50,625 nucleotides of DNA. It comes from Companilactobacillus tucceti DSM 20183. Lineage in GTDB: Bacteria > Bacillota > Bacilli > Lactobacillales > Lactobacillaceae. Position 1 is the stretch's first letter. Every line of letters begins with the position of its first letter. Shown piece by piece: positions 26,977-35,439 of the stretch. The notes under the pieces were generated by a model. It did not search any database, was not told where the DNA came from, and was given only the letters and a program-made list of their open reading frames with translations. The stretch is from positions 43,766 through 94,390 of the forward strand of contig NZ_AZDG01000008.1 in NCBI RefSeq assembly GCF_001434665.1. Reading direction: 5' to 3'. The position numbers and the translations under genes are program-made.

Positions 26977-27600
26977 ATGAATGAGGATTTTCTAAAACAA
27001 GTAATAAACAGTGGTGCAACTAATCTAAATAATTTGATTTTAAAAAATTACAGCAAATTAGGTATGACTGAAAAAGATCTAGTAATTTATCTTGTATTGT
27101 CAATGTATGCACAAAAGGGAGTGCAGTTCCCTATGGCAAAAGACATAGCTAGTGATACAGGAATGGATGAAGCTAGTATTTATACAATTATCCAGGGATT
27201 AATAAAATTAGGTATAATTGAATTAAAAACTGTTATTGAGAATCATCAACAAAAGGATATTTATTCTTTAACTCCTATATATCAGCGATTAAATAACCTT
27301 TTAGAACAAGAAAATAAAAGTCAAAAGAAACAAAAATTGATGAGTGACACCGAAGAACTATTCAAAAAAATCGAAGTTGAATTTGGTAGACCAATTTCAC
27401 CAATTGAACAAGAACAAGTTCATCAATGGATCGATGGCGATCACTATAGTATTGAATTAATTGATTTGGCTCTAAAGGAAGCTGTTTTAAATCAGGCCTA
27501 TTCATTAAAATATATGGACAGAATTTTAATCAGCTGGGAGAAAAGTAATATTAAGACTGCTGAGCAACTACAAGATAGACGAAAGAAGTTGGGTTACTAA
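26977..27600 (+). CDS. dnaD: DnaD family replication initiation protein
   Basis: A 207-residue primosomal protein that helps load the replicative helicase in Firmicutes. It has an N-terminal winged-helix domain (about residues 1-95) with DASIYTIIQGLIKLGIIEL. A charged linker and a C-terminal DnaB2 domain (about 115-190) follow, with the YxxxLIDLALKEA..YSLKYMDRIL pattern typical of the family. The start at 26977 (GAAGGGA upstream) is preferred to 26950, which lies within the terminator region. Its stop overlaps the nth start by 1 bp, keeping the dnaD-nth pair of B. subtilis. Confidence 0.93.
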   Translation: MNEDFLKQVINSGATNLNNLILKNYSKLGMTEKDLVIYLVLSMYAQKGVQFPMAKDIASDTGMDEASIYTIIQGLIKLGIIELKTVIENHQQKDIYSLTPIYQRLNNLLEQENKSQKKQKLMSDTEELFKKIEVEFGRPISPIEQEQVHQWIDGDHYSIELIDLALKEAVLNQAYSLKYMDRILISWEKSNIKTAEQLQDRRKKLGY

Positions 27601-28256
27601 TGTTAAAAGACGAACAAATACTATGGGCTATAAAAGAAATGGAAAAGGAGATGGGTCCAGTTGGCCCCTCACTAGATTCAAGAACACCTTTTCAATATTT
27701 GATTTCTGTCATTTTAAGTGCTCAGGCTACGGATGTATCAGTAAATAAAGTAACTCCAATTTTATTTTCAAAATATCCTGAACCAAAGGATCTTATGAAC
27801 GCCGATTTGGAAGATGTTGAGACAATTATTAAAAGTGTAGGTCTATTCCATAACAAAGCTAAAAATATCATTAAAACGGCCCGTATCGTGCATGAAGAAT
27901 TAAATGACGTGGTACCTACAACTAGGTCAGGTATTATGGCATTACCAGGTGCGGGTAGAAAAACAGCAAATGTAGTTTTGAGTGACGTTTTTGATCAACC
28001 AACATTCGCAGTTGATACCCATGTTTCGGCAATTTCAAAAAGAATGCATTTTGTTGATCAAAAAGCTACACCGATACAAGTGGAGAAAAAAATCGTCAGT
28101 GTTATGCAGCCTGAAGAGCTCCATAGGGCTCATCATACAATGATTGAATATGGTAGAAAATATTCAATGAAATTAGCACCTGAACAAGAAACTAATGCAT
28201 TGATCAAAGAATGTGATCGCTTAAATGAGCAAAATTATTTGCTAGATAACAAATAA
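27600..28256 (+). CDS. nth: endonuclease III lacking the iron-sulfur cluster motif
   Basis: A 218-residue base-excision repair glycosylase/AP lyase for oxidised pyrimidines. The helix-hairpin-helix LPGAGRKTA (115-123) carries the catalytic Lys (K121), and VDTHV gives the catalytic Asp (D139). The fold core is complete. The C-terminal loop that normally has C-x6-C-x2-C-x5-C for [4Fe-4S] is replaced by YGRKYSMKLAPEQETNALIKECDR, with a single Cys (C205). The enzyme must therefore be cluster-free. Catalytic residues are intact, so activity is still likely. It is co-transcribed with dnaD. Confidence 0.93.
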   Translation: MLKDEQILWAIKEMEKEMGPVGPSLDSRTPFQYLISVILSAQATDVSVNKVTPILFSKYPEPKDLMNADLEDVETIIKSVGLFHNKAKNIIKTARIVHEELNDVVPTTRSGIMALPGAGRKTANVVLSDVFDQPTFAVDTHVSAISKRMHFVDQKATPIQVEKKIVSVMQPEELHRAHHTMIEYGRKYSMKLAPEQETNALIKECDRLNEQNYLLDNK

Positions 28257-28273
28257 AATTATCGGAATAGGGC

Positions 28274-28320
28274 ATAAAAAAAGTTCTAAGTAGAAGTTTA
28301 TTCTACCTAGAACTTTTTTA
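28274..28320. terminator. bidirectional terminator between nth and pbp1A
   Basis: A 15-bp stem with one mismatch (28281-28295 with 28301-28315) is flanked by an A run and a T run. It can serve both convergent operons. Confidence 0.88.
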
Positions 28321-30753
28321 ATTATTTAACGAACTACTTTGAGTCGTTGATCCTTGAGAGGAACCACCTTGAGTGGAACTATTGCCACCGTTCCCACCGG
28401 TATTGCCAGTGTTACCAGTATCTGTTCCTCCGTTGTTATTACCACCAGTCGTACCGCCGTTATTATTGCCGGTATTACCAGTATTGTTATTGTTGTTATT
28501 ATTTCCACCATTATTGGTTGAACCAGTATTTGAATTAGATTCATTATCTGAATTTGTAGAGCCATCACCGGTCTCTGTATTGCCATTTTCAGTATTATTA
28601 GTTGTTGTGTCAGAATCTGACTCCTCATTATCAGTTGTTCTTCTATTTGTAGTTACATCATTAGAACTTGATTCTGAGGTACTGTTTGATGAAGATGAAT
28701 AACTTTCACCTTTGTAAGGATTATTAGGAGCATGTCCTTTAACGAACAATTCTTTAGTATAAGAACTGCTTGAAGAACTAGGGGAGGCAACTATAGGTGT
28801 TGCTGATCCACTGTTCTTGATCATTAATGAGACAACACTACTTGGTTTCTTCCAATCAGAATTAGTCTGCTTAGATTTTAAGTATGCCATTTCTGCTTTG
28901 TATACTTTACCGGCGACATTTTGATAAGCGTCAGTTATACCTTCTGAGTTGGGAGAGTCGTATCCAGTCCAAACACTCATAGCATAATTTTTTGTATATC
29001 CAGCATACCAAGCATCTTTAGCTTTACCACTAAGGGCAGAATTACTTGCAATAGCATTATCACCATAGTTGGTTGTACCTGTTTTTCCTGCTTGGTAAAG
29101 TCCAGGTATATTTGCATATTCTGCATATGTCTTTGGAACACCCTTTAAAACATCCGTAATCATGTAAGCAGTTGAGTCTTTCATAACTCGTTTGCCTTTA
29201 GGATGATATGAGTGTGTTATTCCATCGGCTGTTTCAATCTTAGAAACATATGATGGTTTGTAATATTTACCACCGTTAGCAAATGCTGCATATGCTGATG
29301 CGTTTTGTAAACTAGATACATCACTACCAATACCAGCAGATAGTCCTTGATCAGATCCAATTTTAATACCTAAACCTGACGCAAATTTCTTGGCTTTTGA
29401 AAAGCCAACTGCTGATAAAGTCTTTATAGCAGGTACATTTCTTGAATTAACTAAAGCTTCACGAAGACTCATTTGACCTTCGTATTTTTCATCCCAGTCC
29501 TTTAAAACAATATCTGTTCCAGGATAAGTATATTCTGTATCTTCAACTTGATGATAGGTTGACCAGTTAAGATATTCAAAAGCAGGTCCGTAATCCAGAA
29601 TAGGCTTCATAGTTGAACCATTACTACGTGTTGTTTGAACGGCACGGTTTAATCCAAATTGAATGTTTTCAAGATTTCTACCACCGATCATAGCAACCAC
29701 TTTACCGTTATTTGGATCAACTATAGATGCACCAACTTGCATTTTAGAATCCTGGAATTGAACATAACTTGATGAATTAACGATATTATATAATTTCTTT
29801 TGAGCATCATAATCCATGTTGACCGTGATCTTTAGATTATCTCGATATGGGTCAAATCCTTTTTTCTTAACTTCAGTAATAGCTTCTTTAATATAAGGAT
29901 CTGCAATTGTACGACGTTCATCATTACTATTTGAAACTTTTCTATATGGCTTTAGTCCATCGGTTATAGGGGTATTAATAGCCTCTGTAGCCTCTGATTT
30001 AGTTATCTTATTGTTATTGTACATAGCATATATAACAGAATCACGACGGTCTTTGGCAGCCTCTGGATGAGTATATGGATCATAATTGCTTGGTGCATTT
30101 GGCAAACCGGCTAGTAAGGCCATCTGCGGCAAACTAAGATGTTTTAGGGTTGTTCCATAATAATATTTGGCACCTGTTTCAGCACCGTATATACCATTAT
30201 TTAGATAAACCTTATTAATATAGAACTCTAAGATTTGTTGTTTTGAAAATTTCTGACTTACTTTCATTGCTAACCAAGCTTCTTGCATTTTACGCTTAAA
30301 AGTTTGGTCTTTAGTATCAGTAGAAAATACTGTTAATTTTATCAATTGTTGAGTTAAAGTACTTCCACCTTGTAAAGTTCCTCTAGTCAAATTTGTATAT
30401 GCAGATTTAACAATACGAACAGGGTCAATTCCCAATGGCTCATTGTAAAAGTTCTTATCTTCAATTGAAACAACAGCATCTTGCATCTGTTGTGGGACTT
30501 TATCGATTGTTACGTAATTTCTTTTATTGTCTCCAAGAGAAGCAATCGTTTTGCCGGTGGTATCGACAATAGTAGACGAACCACCGCTTTGAAGATTCTC
30601 CTGACTGACTACAGGAGCACGTAATGCATAGTAGATAAATATAACTAAAAATATACCGATCAATATTCCTAAGATAGCTCCAAGCCATTTCATTATATTA
30701 CGAAAGGTTGAGGGGGCCTTAGGGTTTCTCCTATCTTTAGATGTATTGCTCAT
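28318..30753 (-). CDS. pbp1A: class A penicillin-binding protein 1A with long low-complexity tail
   Basis: An 811-residue bifunctional peptidoglycan synthase (transglycosylase plus transpeptidase). It has an N-terminal cytoplasmic tail and a membrane anchor at about 21-43. The GT51 domain has the catalytic Glu in SIEDKNFY (E98) and the GGSTLTQQ motif (129-136). The transpeptidase has STMK (S380-K383), SRN (437-439) and KTGT (557-560). The last 130 residues or so (about 680-811) are a Ser/Asn/Thr/Gly-rich low-complexity tail, longer than usual. It overlaps recU by 1 bp. The recU-ponA order is conserved in Firmicutes. Confidence 0.96.
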   Translation of the reverse strand: MSNTSKDRRNPKAPSTFRNIMKWLGAILGILIGIFLVIFIYYALRAPVVSQENLQSGGSSTIVDTTGKTIASLGDNKRNYVTIDKVPQQMQDAVVSIEDKNFYNEPLGIDPVRIVKSAYTNLTRGTLQGGSTLTQQLIKLTVFSTDTKDQTFKRKMQEAWLAMKVSQKFSKQQILEFYINKVYLNNGIYGAETGAKYYYGTTLKHLSLPQMALLAGLPNAPSNYDPYTHPEAAKDRRDSVIYAMYNNNKITKSEATEAINTPITDGLKPYRKVSNSNDERRTIADPYIKEAITEVKKKGFDPYRDNLKITVNMDYDAQKKLYNIVNSSSYVQFQDSKMQVGASIVDPNNGKVVAMIGGRNLENIQFGLNRAVQTTRSNGSTMKPILDYGPAFEYLNWSTYHQVEDTEYTYPGTDIVLKDWDEKYEGQMSLREALVNSRNVPAIKTLSAVGFSKAKKFASGLGIKIGSDQGLSAGIGSDVSSLQNASAYAAFANGGKYYKPSYVSKIETADGITHSYHPKGKRVMKDSTAYMITDVLKGVPKTYAEYANIPGLYQAGKTGTTNYGDNAIASNSALSGKAKDAWYAGYTKNYAMSVWTGYDSPNSEGITDAYQNVAGKVYKAEMAYLKSKQTNSDWKKPSSVVSLMIKNSGSATPIVASPSSSSSSYTKELFVKGHAPNNPYKGESYSSSSNSTSESSSNDVTTNRRTTDNEESDSDTTTNNTENGNTETGDGSTNSDNESNSNTGSTNNGGNNNNNNNTGNTGNNNGGTTGGNNNGGTDTGNTGNTGGNGGNSSTQGGSSQGSTTQSSSLNN

Positions 30754-31376
30754 TATTTCTCCTTCTCACTATCAATTAATTGTTGTACAGCCTTAATATA
30801 AGGCAGAGTAGGGTTATACGACGAATTGATCTCGATGGAACAATCAGTAATTTGTTTAAATTGAATTGATTTTGCTCCATCGTGTTTTTGATTATCCCAA
30901 TATGTTATCAGATTTTGAGCCGGCATGATAAAATATCTTTTCAATAGAACGTATTTTATTATTACAAAGCAAATTCCGCCTTGTTTTTGGCAAGCTTTCA
31001 AGTGATCAATTTGATGTTGATGAAAGTTTTTTAATGGAAAAGTATTTTTGTGCTTTGTCTCTTTTGCCTCAAAGTCTATATAGTATCCATTGTAAATTCC
31101 GTTATAATCAGTAGTAGATGCTTGTCTAAAATAAGCCTCTTTTATAACAGCACGACTTCTTTTAGGGTAGTCTACTTTTACTATTTGAATAGGTGTAGGT
31201 TTTTTATAGATAACAGCAATGTCATGGCTACGGTAATATTTATTACTTTCATTGATTTCTTCTTCAAGAGTCATACCTCTGTCACCAAAAAGAATTTTCT
31301 TTTTAGCAGAGGTTGATAGTGTTGGTTTGTTTGATGGTCGATTGAATTTTCGTCCATCAGGATAGTTTAAATTCAA
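30753..31376 (-). CDS. recU: Holliday junction resolvase RecU
   Basis: A 207-residue Holliday-junction endonuclease of Firmicutes. The N-terminal NYPDGRKFNRPS matches the family, as do the nuclease core YYIDFEAKETKHKNTFPLKN and the QIDHL segment with the catalytic acidic and basic residues. The longest frame starts at 31412. There it overlaps a TATAAT box (minus strand, 31403-31398), so I place the start at TTG 31376, seven nt after AGGAGTTG; this gives MNLNYPDGRKF like other RecU proteins. It is followed by pbp1A with a 1-bp overlap. Confidence 0.94.
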   Translation of the reverse strand: MNLNYPDGRKFNRPSNKPTLSTSAKKKILFGDRGMTLEEEINESNKYYRSHDIAVIYKKPTPIQIVKVDYPKRSRAVIKEAYFRQASTTDYNGIYNGYYIDFEAKETKHKNTFPLKNFHQHQIDHLKACQKQGGICFVIIKYVLLKRYFIMPAQNLITYWDNQKHDGAKSIQFKQITDCSIEINSSYNPTLPYIKAVQQLIDSEKEK

Positions 31377-31397
31377 AATATCAACTCCTATCTGTGA

Positions 31398-31406
31398 ATT
31401 ATACCA
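31398..31406 (-). promoter_or_regulatory. extended -10 promoter of recU-pbp1A
   Basis: On the minus strand the sequence reads TGGTATAAT, an extended -10 with a perfect TATAAT, about 22-28 nt upstream of the chosen recU start. The -35 is weak. This supports the shorter recU frame. Confidence 0.65.
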
Positions 31407-31443
31407 TGGCAATGAAAATATTAATTAATGGAGGAACGCTCAA

Positions 31444-31995
31444 ATGCTCAAAAATTTATGGATCACTGGGTATCGTTCCTATGAAATAGGTATGTTTAAA
31501 GATGATGATCCAAAAGCTTCTGTTATTCAAAAATTTTTTGAAGAATGTTTGATAAACTATATTGAAGATGGTACTGAGTGGGTGTTAACTGGAGCACAGT
31601 TAGGAACTGAACAAATAATTGGCAAAGCAGTAACTTCTTTAAAAGATAAAGGTTATAATATAAAGCATGCAGTAATGTTACCGTTTGCTGAATTTGGGGA
31701 CAAATGGAATGACAATAACAAACGATTACTAAATATTTTTTTAAGAAATGCGGACTATGTCAATAAATTAACAAATATGCGGTATCATTCAGGTAAACAA
31801 TTAAAGATATGGCAAAACTTTATGTTAGAACATAGTGATGGCTCTATTATTTTTTATGATCCAGAGAGTGGCGGCAAGCCCCAATATGATTATGATGCGA
31901 TGAAGAATTATGTGGATCATGGAAAAGATTACCAAATAGAGCTTGTTGATTTTGATACTATGCAAGATTTTGCTAATATTATGTATGACAACTAG
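31444..31995 (+). CDS. ypsA: YpsA-like DUF1273 (SLOG-type) protein
   Basis: A 183-residue soluble protein. The N-terminal NLWITGYRSYEIG, the central LTGAQLGTEQI and the later MLPFAEFGDKW and YDPESGGKPQYDY are features of the YpsA/DUF1273 group in the nucleotide-binding SLOG superfamily. In B. subtilis ypsA sits next to ypsB (gpsB), as here. Its role is not settled: links to cell division have been reported for YpsA of Gram-positives. It is divergent from recU across a 67-bp gap. Confidence 0.88.
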   Translation: MLKNLWITGYRSYEIGMFKDDDPKASVIQKFFEECLINYIEDGTEWVLTGAQLGTEQIIGKAVTSLKDKGYNIKHAVMLPFAEFGDKWNDNNKRLLNIFLRNADYVNKLTNMRYHSGKQLKIWQNFMLEHSDGSIIFYDPESGGKPQYDYDAMKNYVDHGKDYQIELVDFDTMQDFANIMYDN

Positions 31996-32042
31996 TTCAA
32001 TTTATTTTTTTGCTATTAAAATAATGCAATGGGGTGTTTTTA

Positions 32043-32750
32043 ATGAACAATATGAATCAGATGAATGGTTATAATCAACAAAATCCATCTCCAGAAAGTA
32101 ATGATGGTAGCAAGTTTGCTTTAAATTATCAACCAAATGATATTCTACAAAAAGAATTTAAAAATAAAATGCGTGGATATGATCCAGTTGAAGTTGACCA
32201 ATTTTTAGATGGTGTCATTAAAGATTATGAAACATTCTCCAATGAACTTAACCGTTTAAAAGACGAAAACGACGGTCTAAAACAACAATTAAGTGCTGGT
32301 GGAAATAAGCCAAACACTGAGCAACCAAGAGGATTGAAAAATAATATGCGTTCTACTATGCAACCAGCTCGTCCTGTTGCAAGTGCGAAAGCTGAAAATC
32401 CATCAACAAATTATGATATTTTAAGAAGAATATCGAATCTTGAAAGACGTGTATTTGGACATGATTTTTCTAAAGGTGTTCCAAATGAAGAAGAACATGC
32501 AGGGGTAAAACAATTTGCTTCAGCAGCCGTTCCTAACAACAATATGAATCATGATAATATGGAAAATGGCCACAATAAAATCAATCCCAATCCGATGAAT
32601 AACATGGGACAAGGCCAAATGAATAACCAAAATGGTTTCAACGGCTCACCAGACCATTTCCAAGCAAATCGTCCTAACCCCAATCAAGGACAAAATATGA
32701 ATGGTTTTAATAAAAATATGAATAATAGTGGAAATTATAATCAATTTTAG
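32043..32750 (+). CDS. gpsB: cell-division regulator GpsB with N/M/Q-rich extension
   Basis: A 235-residue DivIVA-like protein that coordinates PBP1 and division. The N-terminal coiled-coil domain is at about residues 25-85 (NDILQKEFKNKMRGYDPVEV). The conserved C-terminal helix is at about 123-138 (NYDILRRISNLERRVFG). GpsB is usually about 100-115 residues and ends there. This one continues for 97 more residues rich in Asn, Met, Gln and Gly, and also has a disordered N-terminal extension of 24 residues. ATG 32043 is chosen over GTG 32034, which lies in the Shine-Dalgarno GGGGTG. rnpB follows, as in many lactobacilli. Confidence 0.92.
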   Translation: MNNMNQMNGYNQQNPSPESNDGSKFALNYQPNDILQKEFKNKMRGYDPVEVDQFLDGVIKDYETFSNELNRLKDENDGLKQQLSAGGNKPNTEQPRGLKNNMRSTMQPARPVASAKAENPSTNYDILRRISNLERRVFGHDFSKGVPNEEEHAGVKQFASAAVPNNNMNHDNMENGHNKINPNPMNNMGQGQMNNQNGFNGSPDHFQANRPNPNQGQNMNGFNKNMNNSGNYNQF

Positions 32751-32762
32751 TTATAATAGTCC

Positions 32763-33140
32763 CATTGGTAAATTTTGAGTAATCGCGGCCTAGTTGTCTA
32801 GGCTGAGGAAAGTCCACGCCCGCACGGGCTGAGATGCTGGTAGTGTTCGTGCTTGGCCCAATAAGCCAAGGTACCTTTTGGTAACGGCAACGAAAGCACT
32901 AAGGTTTTTGACTATGTGTTAATAGTTTGAAAGTGCCACAGAGACGTAGTGTTGAGGGAAATCTCAGCAGTGGAACGAGGTAAACCCCACGAGCGGGCAA
33001 CCCAAACTTTGGTAGGGGCGCTTCATAACGAGAAATGAATCTACTGTGAAGGCTTAATTGTAGATAGATGATTACTAACTGTATCGGATCGCCTAATCGA
33101 TACATGAACAGAACGTGGCTTATAGAAATTTGCCCAAGGC
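32763..33140 (+). ncRNA. rnpB: RNase P RNA, type B
   Basis: The catalytic RNA of RNase P, about 378 nt. Core motifs match B. subtilis-type rnpB: GTAATCGC near the 5' end, GAGGAAAGTCC, GCACGGGCTGAGATGC, GAAAGTGCCACAGAGACG, GGAACGAGGTAAACCCC, CGAGCGGGCAACCC and ACGTGGCTTATAG near the 3' end. The P1 helix pairs GGTAAATTT (32767-32775) with AAATTTGCC (33126-33134). The ends are approximate. A strong terminator follows. An antisense open frame over this region is spurious. Confidence 0.95.
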
Positions 33141-33142
33141 AG

Positions 33143-33168
33143 AGGACGACTTTGTTCGTCCTTTTTTT
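33143..33168 (+). terminator. rho-independent terminator of rnpB
   Basis: A perfect 7-bp stem (AGGACGA with TCGTCCT, 33143-33149 and 33156-33162) is followed by T6. Confidence 0.9.
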
Positions 33169-33198
33169 GTATAAAAAATAAAGTTTAAGAGGAATAAC

Positions 33199-34317
33199 AT
33201 GAAATTAATTGCAACCATGTCTAGTGGTTTTGAATCTATTACAGCAAGAGAACTTCAAGATCTCGGCTATGAAACACAAACTGAGAATGGCAAAGTTTAC
33301 TTTGAAGGTGAACAAGAAGATATTGCTAAAGCCAACTTATGGCTAAGAAGTGCAGACCGTATTAAGATTCTCATTGGAACTTTTAAAGCAACTACTTTTG
33401 ATGAGTTATTTGAAAAGGTTTATGCCATTGATTGGGATAACTGGTTGCCATTAAATGCTGCATTTCCAATTAAAGCAAGAACTGTAAAATCAGCTTTACA
33501 TTCAGAACGTGATATTCAAGCAATAACTAAAAAAGCCATTGTAAATAAAATGGCAGATATTTATATGAGACGTGGTAGACTCCCAGAATCAGGCGCTACA
33601 TTTCAGATTGAAACTAGAATCCACAAAGATGAGGTCGAAGTTACATTAGACACAACAGGGGCTTCTCTTTATAAACGTGGATATCGTCAAGAACACGGTG
33701 CTGCACCACTAAAAGAAAACTTTGCTGCAGCAATGATTCTTTTAACAGTTTGGCATCCAGATATGCCATTTGTTGATCCAACAACAGGTTCTGGTACTAT
33801 TGCAATCGAAGCTGCGCGCTTGGCTAGAAATATTGCACCTGGTATTCAAAGGCATTTCTTATTTGAGGATTTTGATTGGTTTGATCCTAAACTTTTAGCT
33901 AATCTCAAAGAAGAAGCAAAAGCAGGCGAGACTAATCCTGAATTAAATATTTTTGCAAGTGATATTGATGGTTCAATGATCGATATTGCAAAATTGAATG
34001 CCCATGATGCAGGTGTGTTACACGATATTCAATTCAAGCAAATTGCTTTAAAAGATTTAAAAATAGAAGGTGACGATGGAGTTGTCATCGCTAATCCACC
34101 TTATGGTCAACGTATGAGTGAAATTTCAAAAGTTAGAGAACTATACAAAGAAATGGGAACAGTTTTTTCAACCATCCCCACTTGGAGTAAGTATATTTTG
34201 ACTAGTGATTTGGAATTTGAAAAGTATTATGGCGAAAAAGCCACTAAAAAGCGAAAATTATATAATGGATCTATCAGAACTGATTACTATCAATACTGGG
34301 CTACAAGACGACACTAA
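33199..34317 (+). CDS. THUMP-domain class I RNA methyltransferase (YpsC/RlmL-type)
   Basis: A 372-residue SAM-dependent RNA methyltransferase. The N-terminal part (about 1-160) is an RlmL-type ferredoxin-like plus THUMP region (IATMSSGFESITARELQDLGY), followed by a Rossmann methyltransferase. That domain has VDPTTGSGTIAIEAA (motif I) and the NPPYGQR motif, typical of base N2-guanine or N6-adenine methylation. It corresponds to B. subtilis YpsC by position after gpsB and rnpB. A 23S rRNA m2G target is likely by family but not proven here. The 3' end overlaps corA by 4 bp, convergently. Confidence 0.92.
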   Translation: MKLIATMSSGFESITARELQDLGYETQTENGKVYFEGEQEDIAKANLWLRSADRIKILIGTFKATTFDELFEKVYAIDWDNWLPLNAAFPIKARTVKSALHSERDIQAITKKAIVNKMADIYMRRGRLPESGATFQIETRIHKDEVEVTLDTTGASLYKRGYRQEHGAAPLKENFAAAMILLTVWHPDMPFVDPTTGSGTIAIEAARLARNIAPGIQRHFLFEDFDWFDPKLLANLKEEAKAGETNPELNIFASDIDGSMIDIAKLNAHDAGVLHDIQFKQIALKDLKIEGDDGVVIANPPYGQRMSEISKVRELYKEMGTVFSTIPTWSKYILTSDLEFEKYYGEKATKKRKLYNGSIRTDYYQYWATRRH

Positions 34318-35258
34318 GATCTATCTCGTCTATTAAGGTCCCAAAGTATCAGTCCTATCATTAAAATAGTTAGAATAATGGAGAATATCCAAGACCATTT
34401 CTTATCTGAAACCGGTAATGGCATATTCATTCCATAAAAACCAGATACGATCGTGGGAATACTTAAAACAATAGTATATATTGTTAGTATTTTCATGGTC
34501 ATATTTGTTTGGTTATTCAAGATATTATTATAGGTATTAGCAACACGATCAATAATATCTGAAGTTAAACTTGCTTGTTCTCTTATTTGTTCGATTTCTA
34601 CGATAGAATCGTGTAAATGTTCGTGAGAACTCTTAGTTAAATTAATGCTGTGAAGTTTGCCACTAGAAATAATTTCCATTTGTTTAACAACATTAAAGTT
34701 TCCATTTATAGATGTACTAATATAAGTTATTAAATCTTGTAGATTTGAAAGCTCAAATATTTGTGAATTACCTGATCTCTTTTTCTTGATATGATCTTGA
34801 ATACGGTTTCTATTATGGTTAATTTCGTTTATCATGTCGTTATAGTCATTAGTTATTTGATCGAAAGCATTAAATATCAATGACCAAATCCTATCATCTG
34901 AATCGTTCTCCAACATTTTGTTAGCTTTAATAATATAGTCTTTAACATAATGGGTCTGATTGTTAGTGAATAAAAATATATTGTTTTCTTTAATGGCAAA
35001 CGAAATAGGTAAAGTGATTTCTGAAGCTTCACCTAGTATGCTTTGTTCATTTTGAGCATTAAAAACAATTAAAAATACATCACTTGGTTCATCATATTCA
35101 AGACGAGCACGTTCATTTGTATCATCGGCATAATCTAAAATTTCATTAGTTATTCGATAATTTTCGATTAAATTGGTTCTATCATCATCGTTAAGTTCCT
35201 TTATTGAATGAATATCAATTAAGTTAATATTGTTAGTTATTTTTTCTTGGGTAATCAT
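34314..35258 (-). CDS. corA: CorA-family divalent cation transporter
   Basis: A 314-residue CorA-type magnesium/cobalt channel. A large cytoplasmic domain (about 1-245) with an acidic N-terminus and long stalk helices precedes two C-terminal transmembrane helices. The pore signature YGMN is present (about residues 275-278), followed by MPLP. The length and two-helix end are normal. It is convergent with the preceding methyltransferase gene. It is probably its own transcription unit; no metal riboswitch is visible in the 180 bp upstream. Confidence 0.92.
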   Translation of the reverse strand: MITQEKITNNINLIDIHSIKELNDDDRTNLIENYRITNEILDYADDTNERARLEYDEPSDVFLIVFNAQNEQSILGEASEITLPISFAIKENNIFLFTNNQTHYVKDYIIKANKMLENDSDDRIWSLIFNAFDQITNDYNDMINEINHNRNRIQDHIKKKRSGNSQIFELSNLQDLITYISTSINGNFNVVKQMEIISSGKLHSINLTKSSHEHLHDSIVEIEQIREQASLTSDIIDRVANTYNNILNNQTNMTMKILTIYTIVLSIPTIVSGFYGMNMPLPVSDKKWSWIFSIILTILMIGLILWDLNRRDRS

Positions 35259-35401
35259 AATTGAACTCCTTGTCGAAAATAATCATAGCATAAATGCCAT
35301 ATAACCGAAGTAGAATAATATGTCAAATTCTACTTTTTCTTTTCGTGACAAAATGTCCAATGACAAAACAAGAGTAGGGTACATGTAAATTATATTTAAA
35401 T

Positions 35402-35431
35402 AAAAAAGGGTCGCAATATGCGACCCTTTTT
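35402..35431. terminator. bidirectional terminator near lplA
   Basis: A perfect 7-bp GC-rich stem (GGGTCGC, 35408-35414, with GCGACCC, 35420-35426) is flanked by an A run and a T run. On the minus strand it terminates lplA. Confidence 0.9.
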
Positions 35432-35439
35432 CCAATACT

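Noticed and set aside
28326-28702. Long open frames on both strands over the end of pbp1A
   Set aside because: They arise from the repetitive Asn/Thr/Gly codons of the PBP tail. Their products are low complexity and have no start sites with good Shine-Dalgarno spacing.
32899-33105. Minus-strand open frame of 68 codons
   Set aside because: It lies inside the RNase P RNA, whose conserved motifs explain the sequence.
35259-35401. Metal-sensing riboswitch upstream of corA
   Set aside because: I could not find the conserved helices of an M-box or an ykoK-like leader. The region is mostly AT-rich with only the lplA terminator at its far end.
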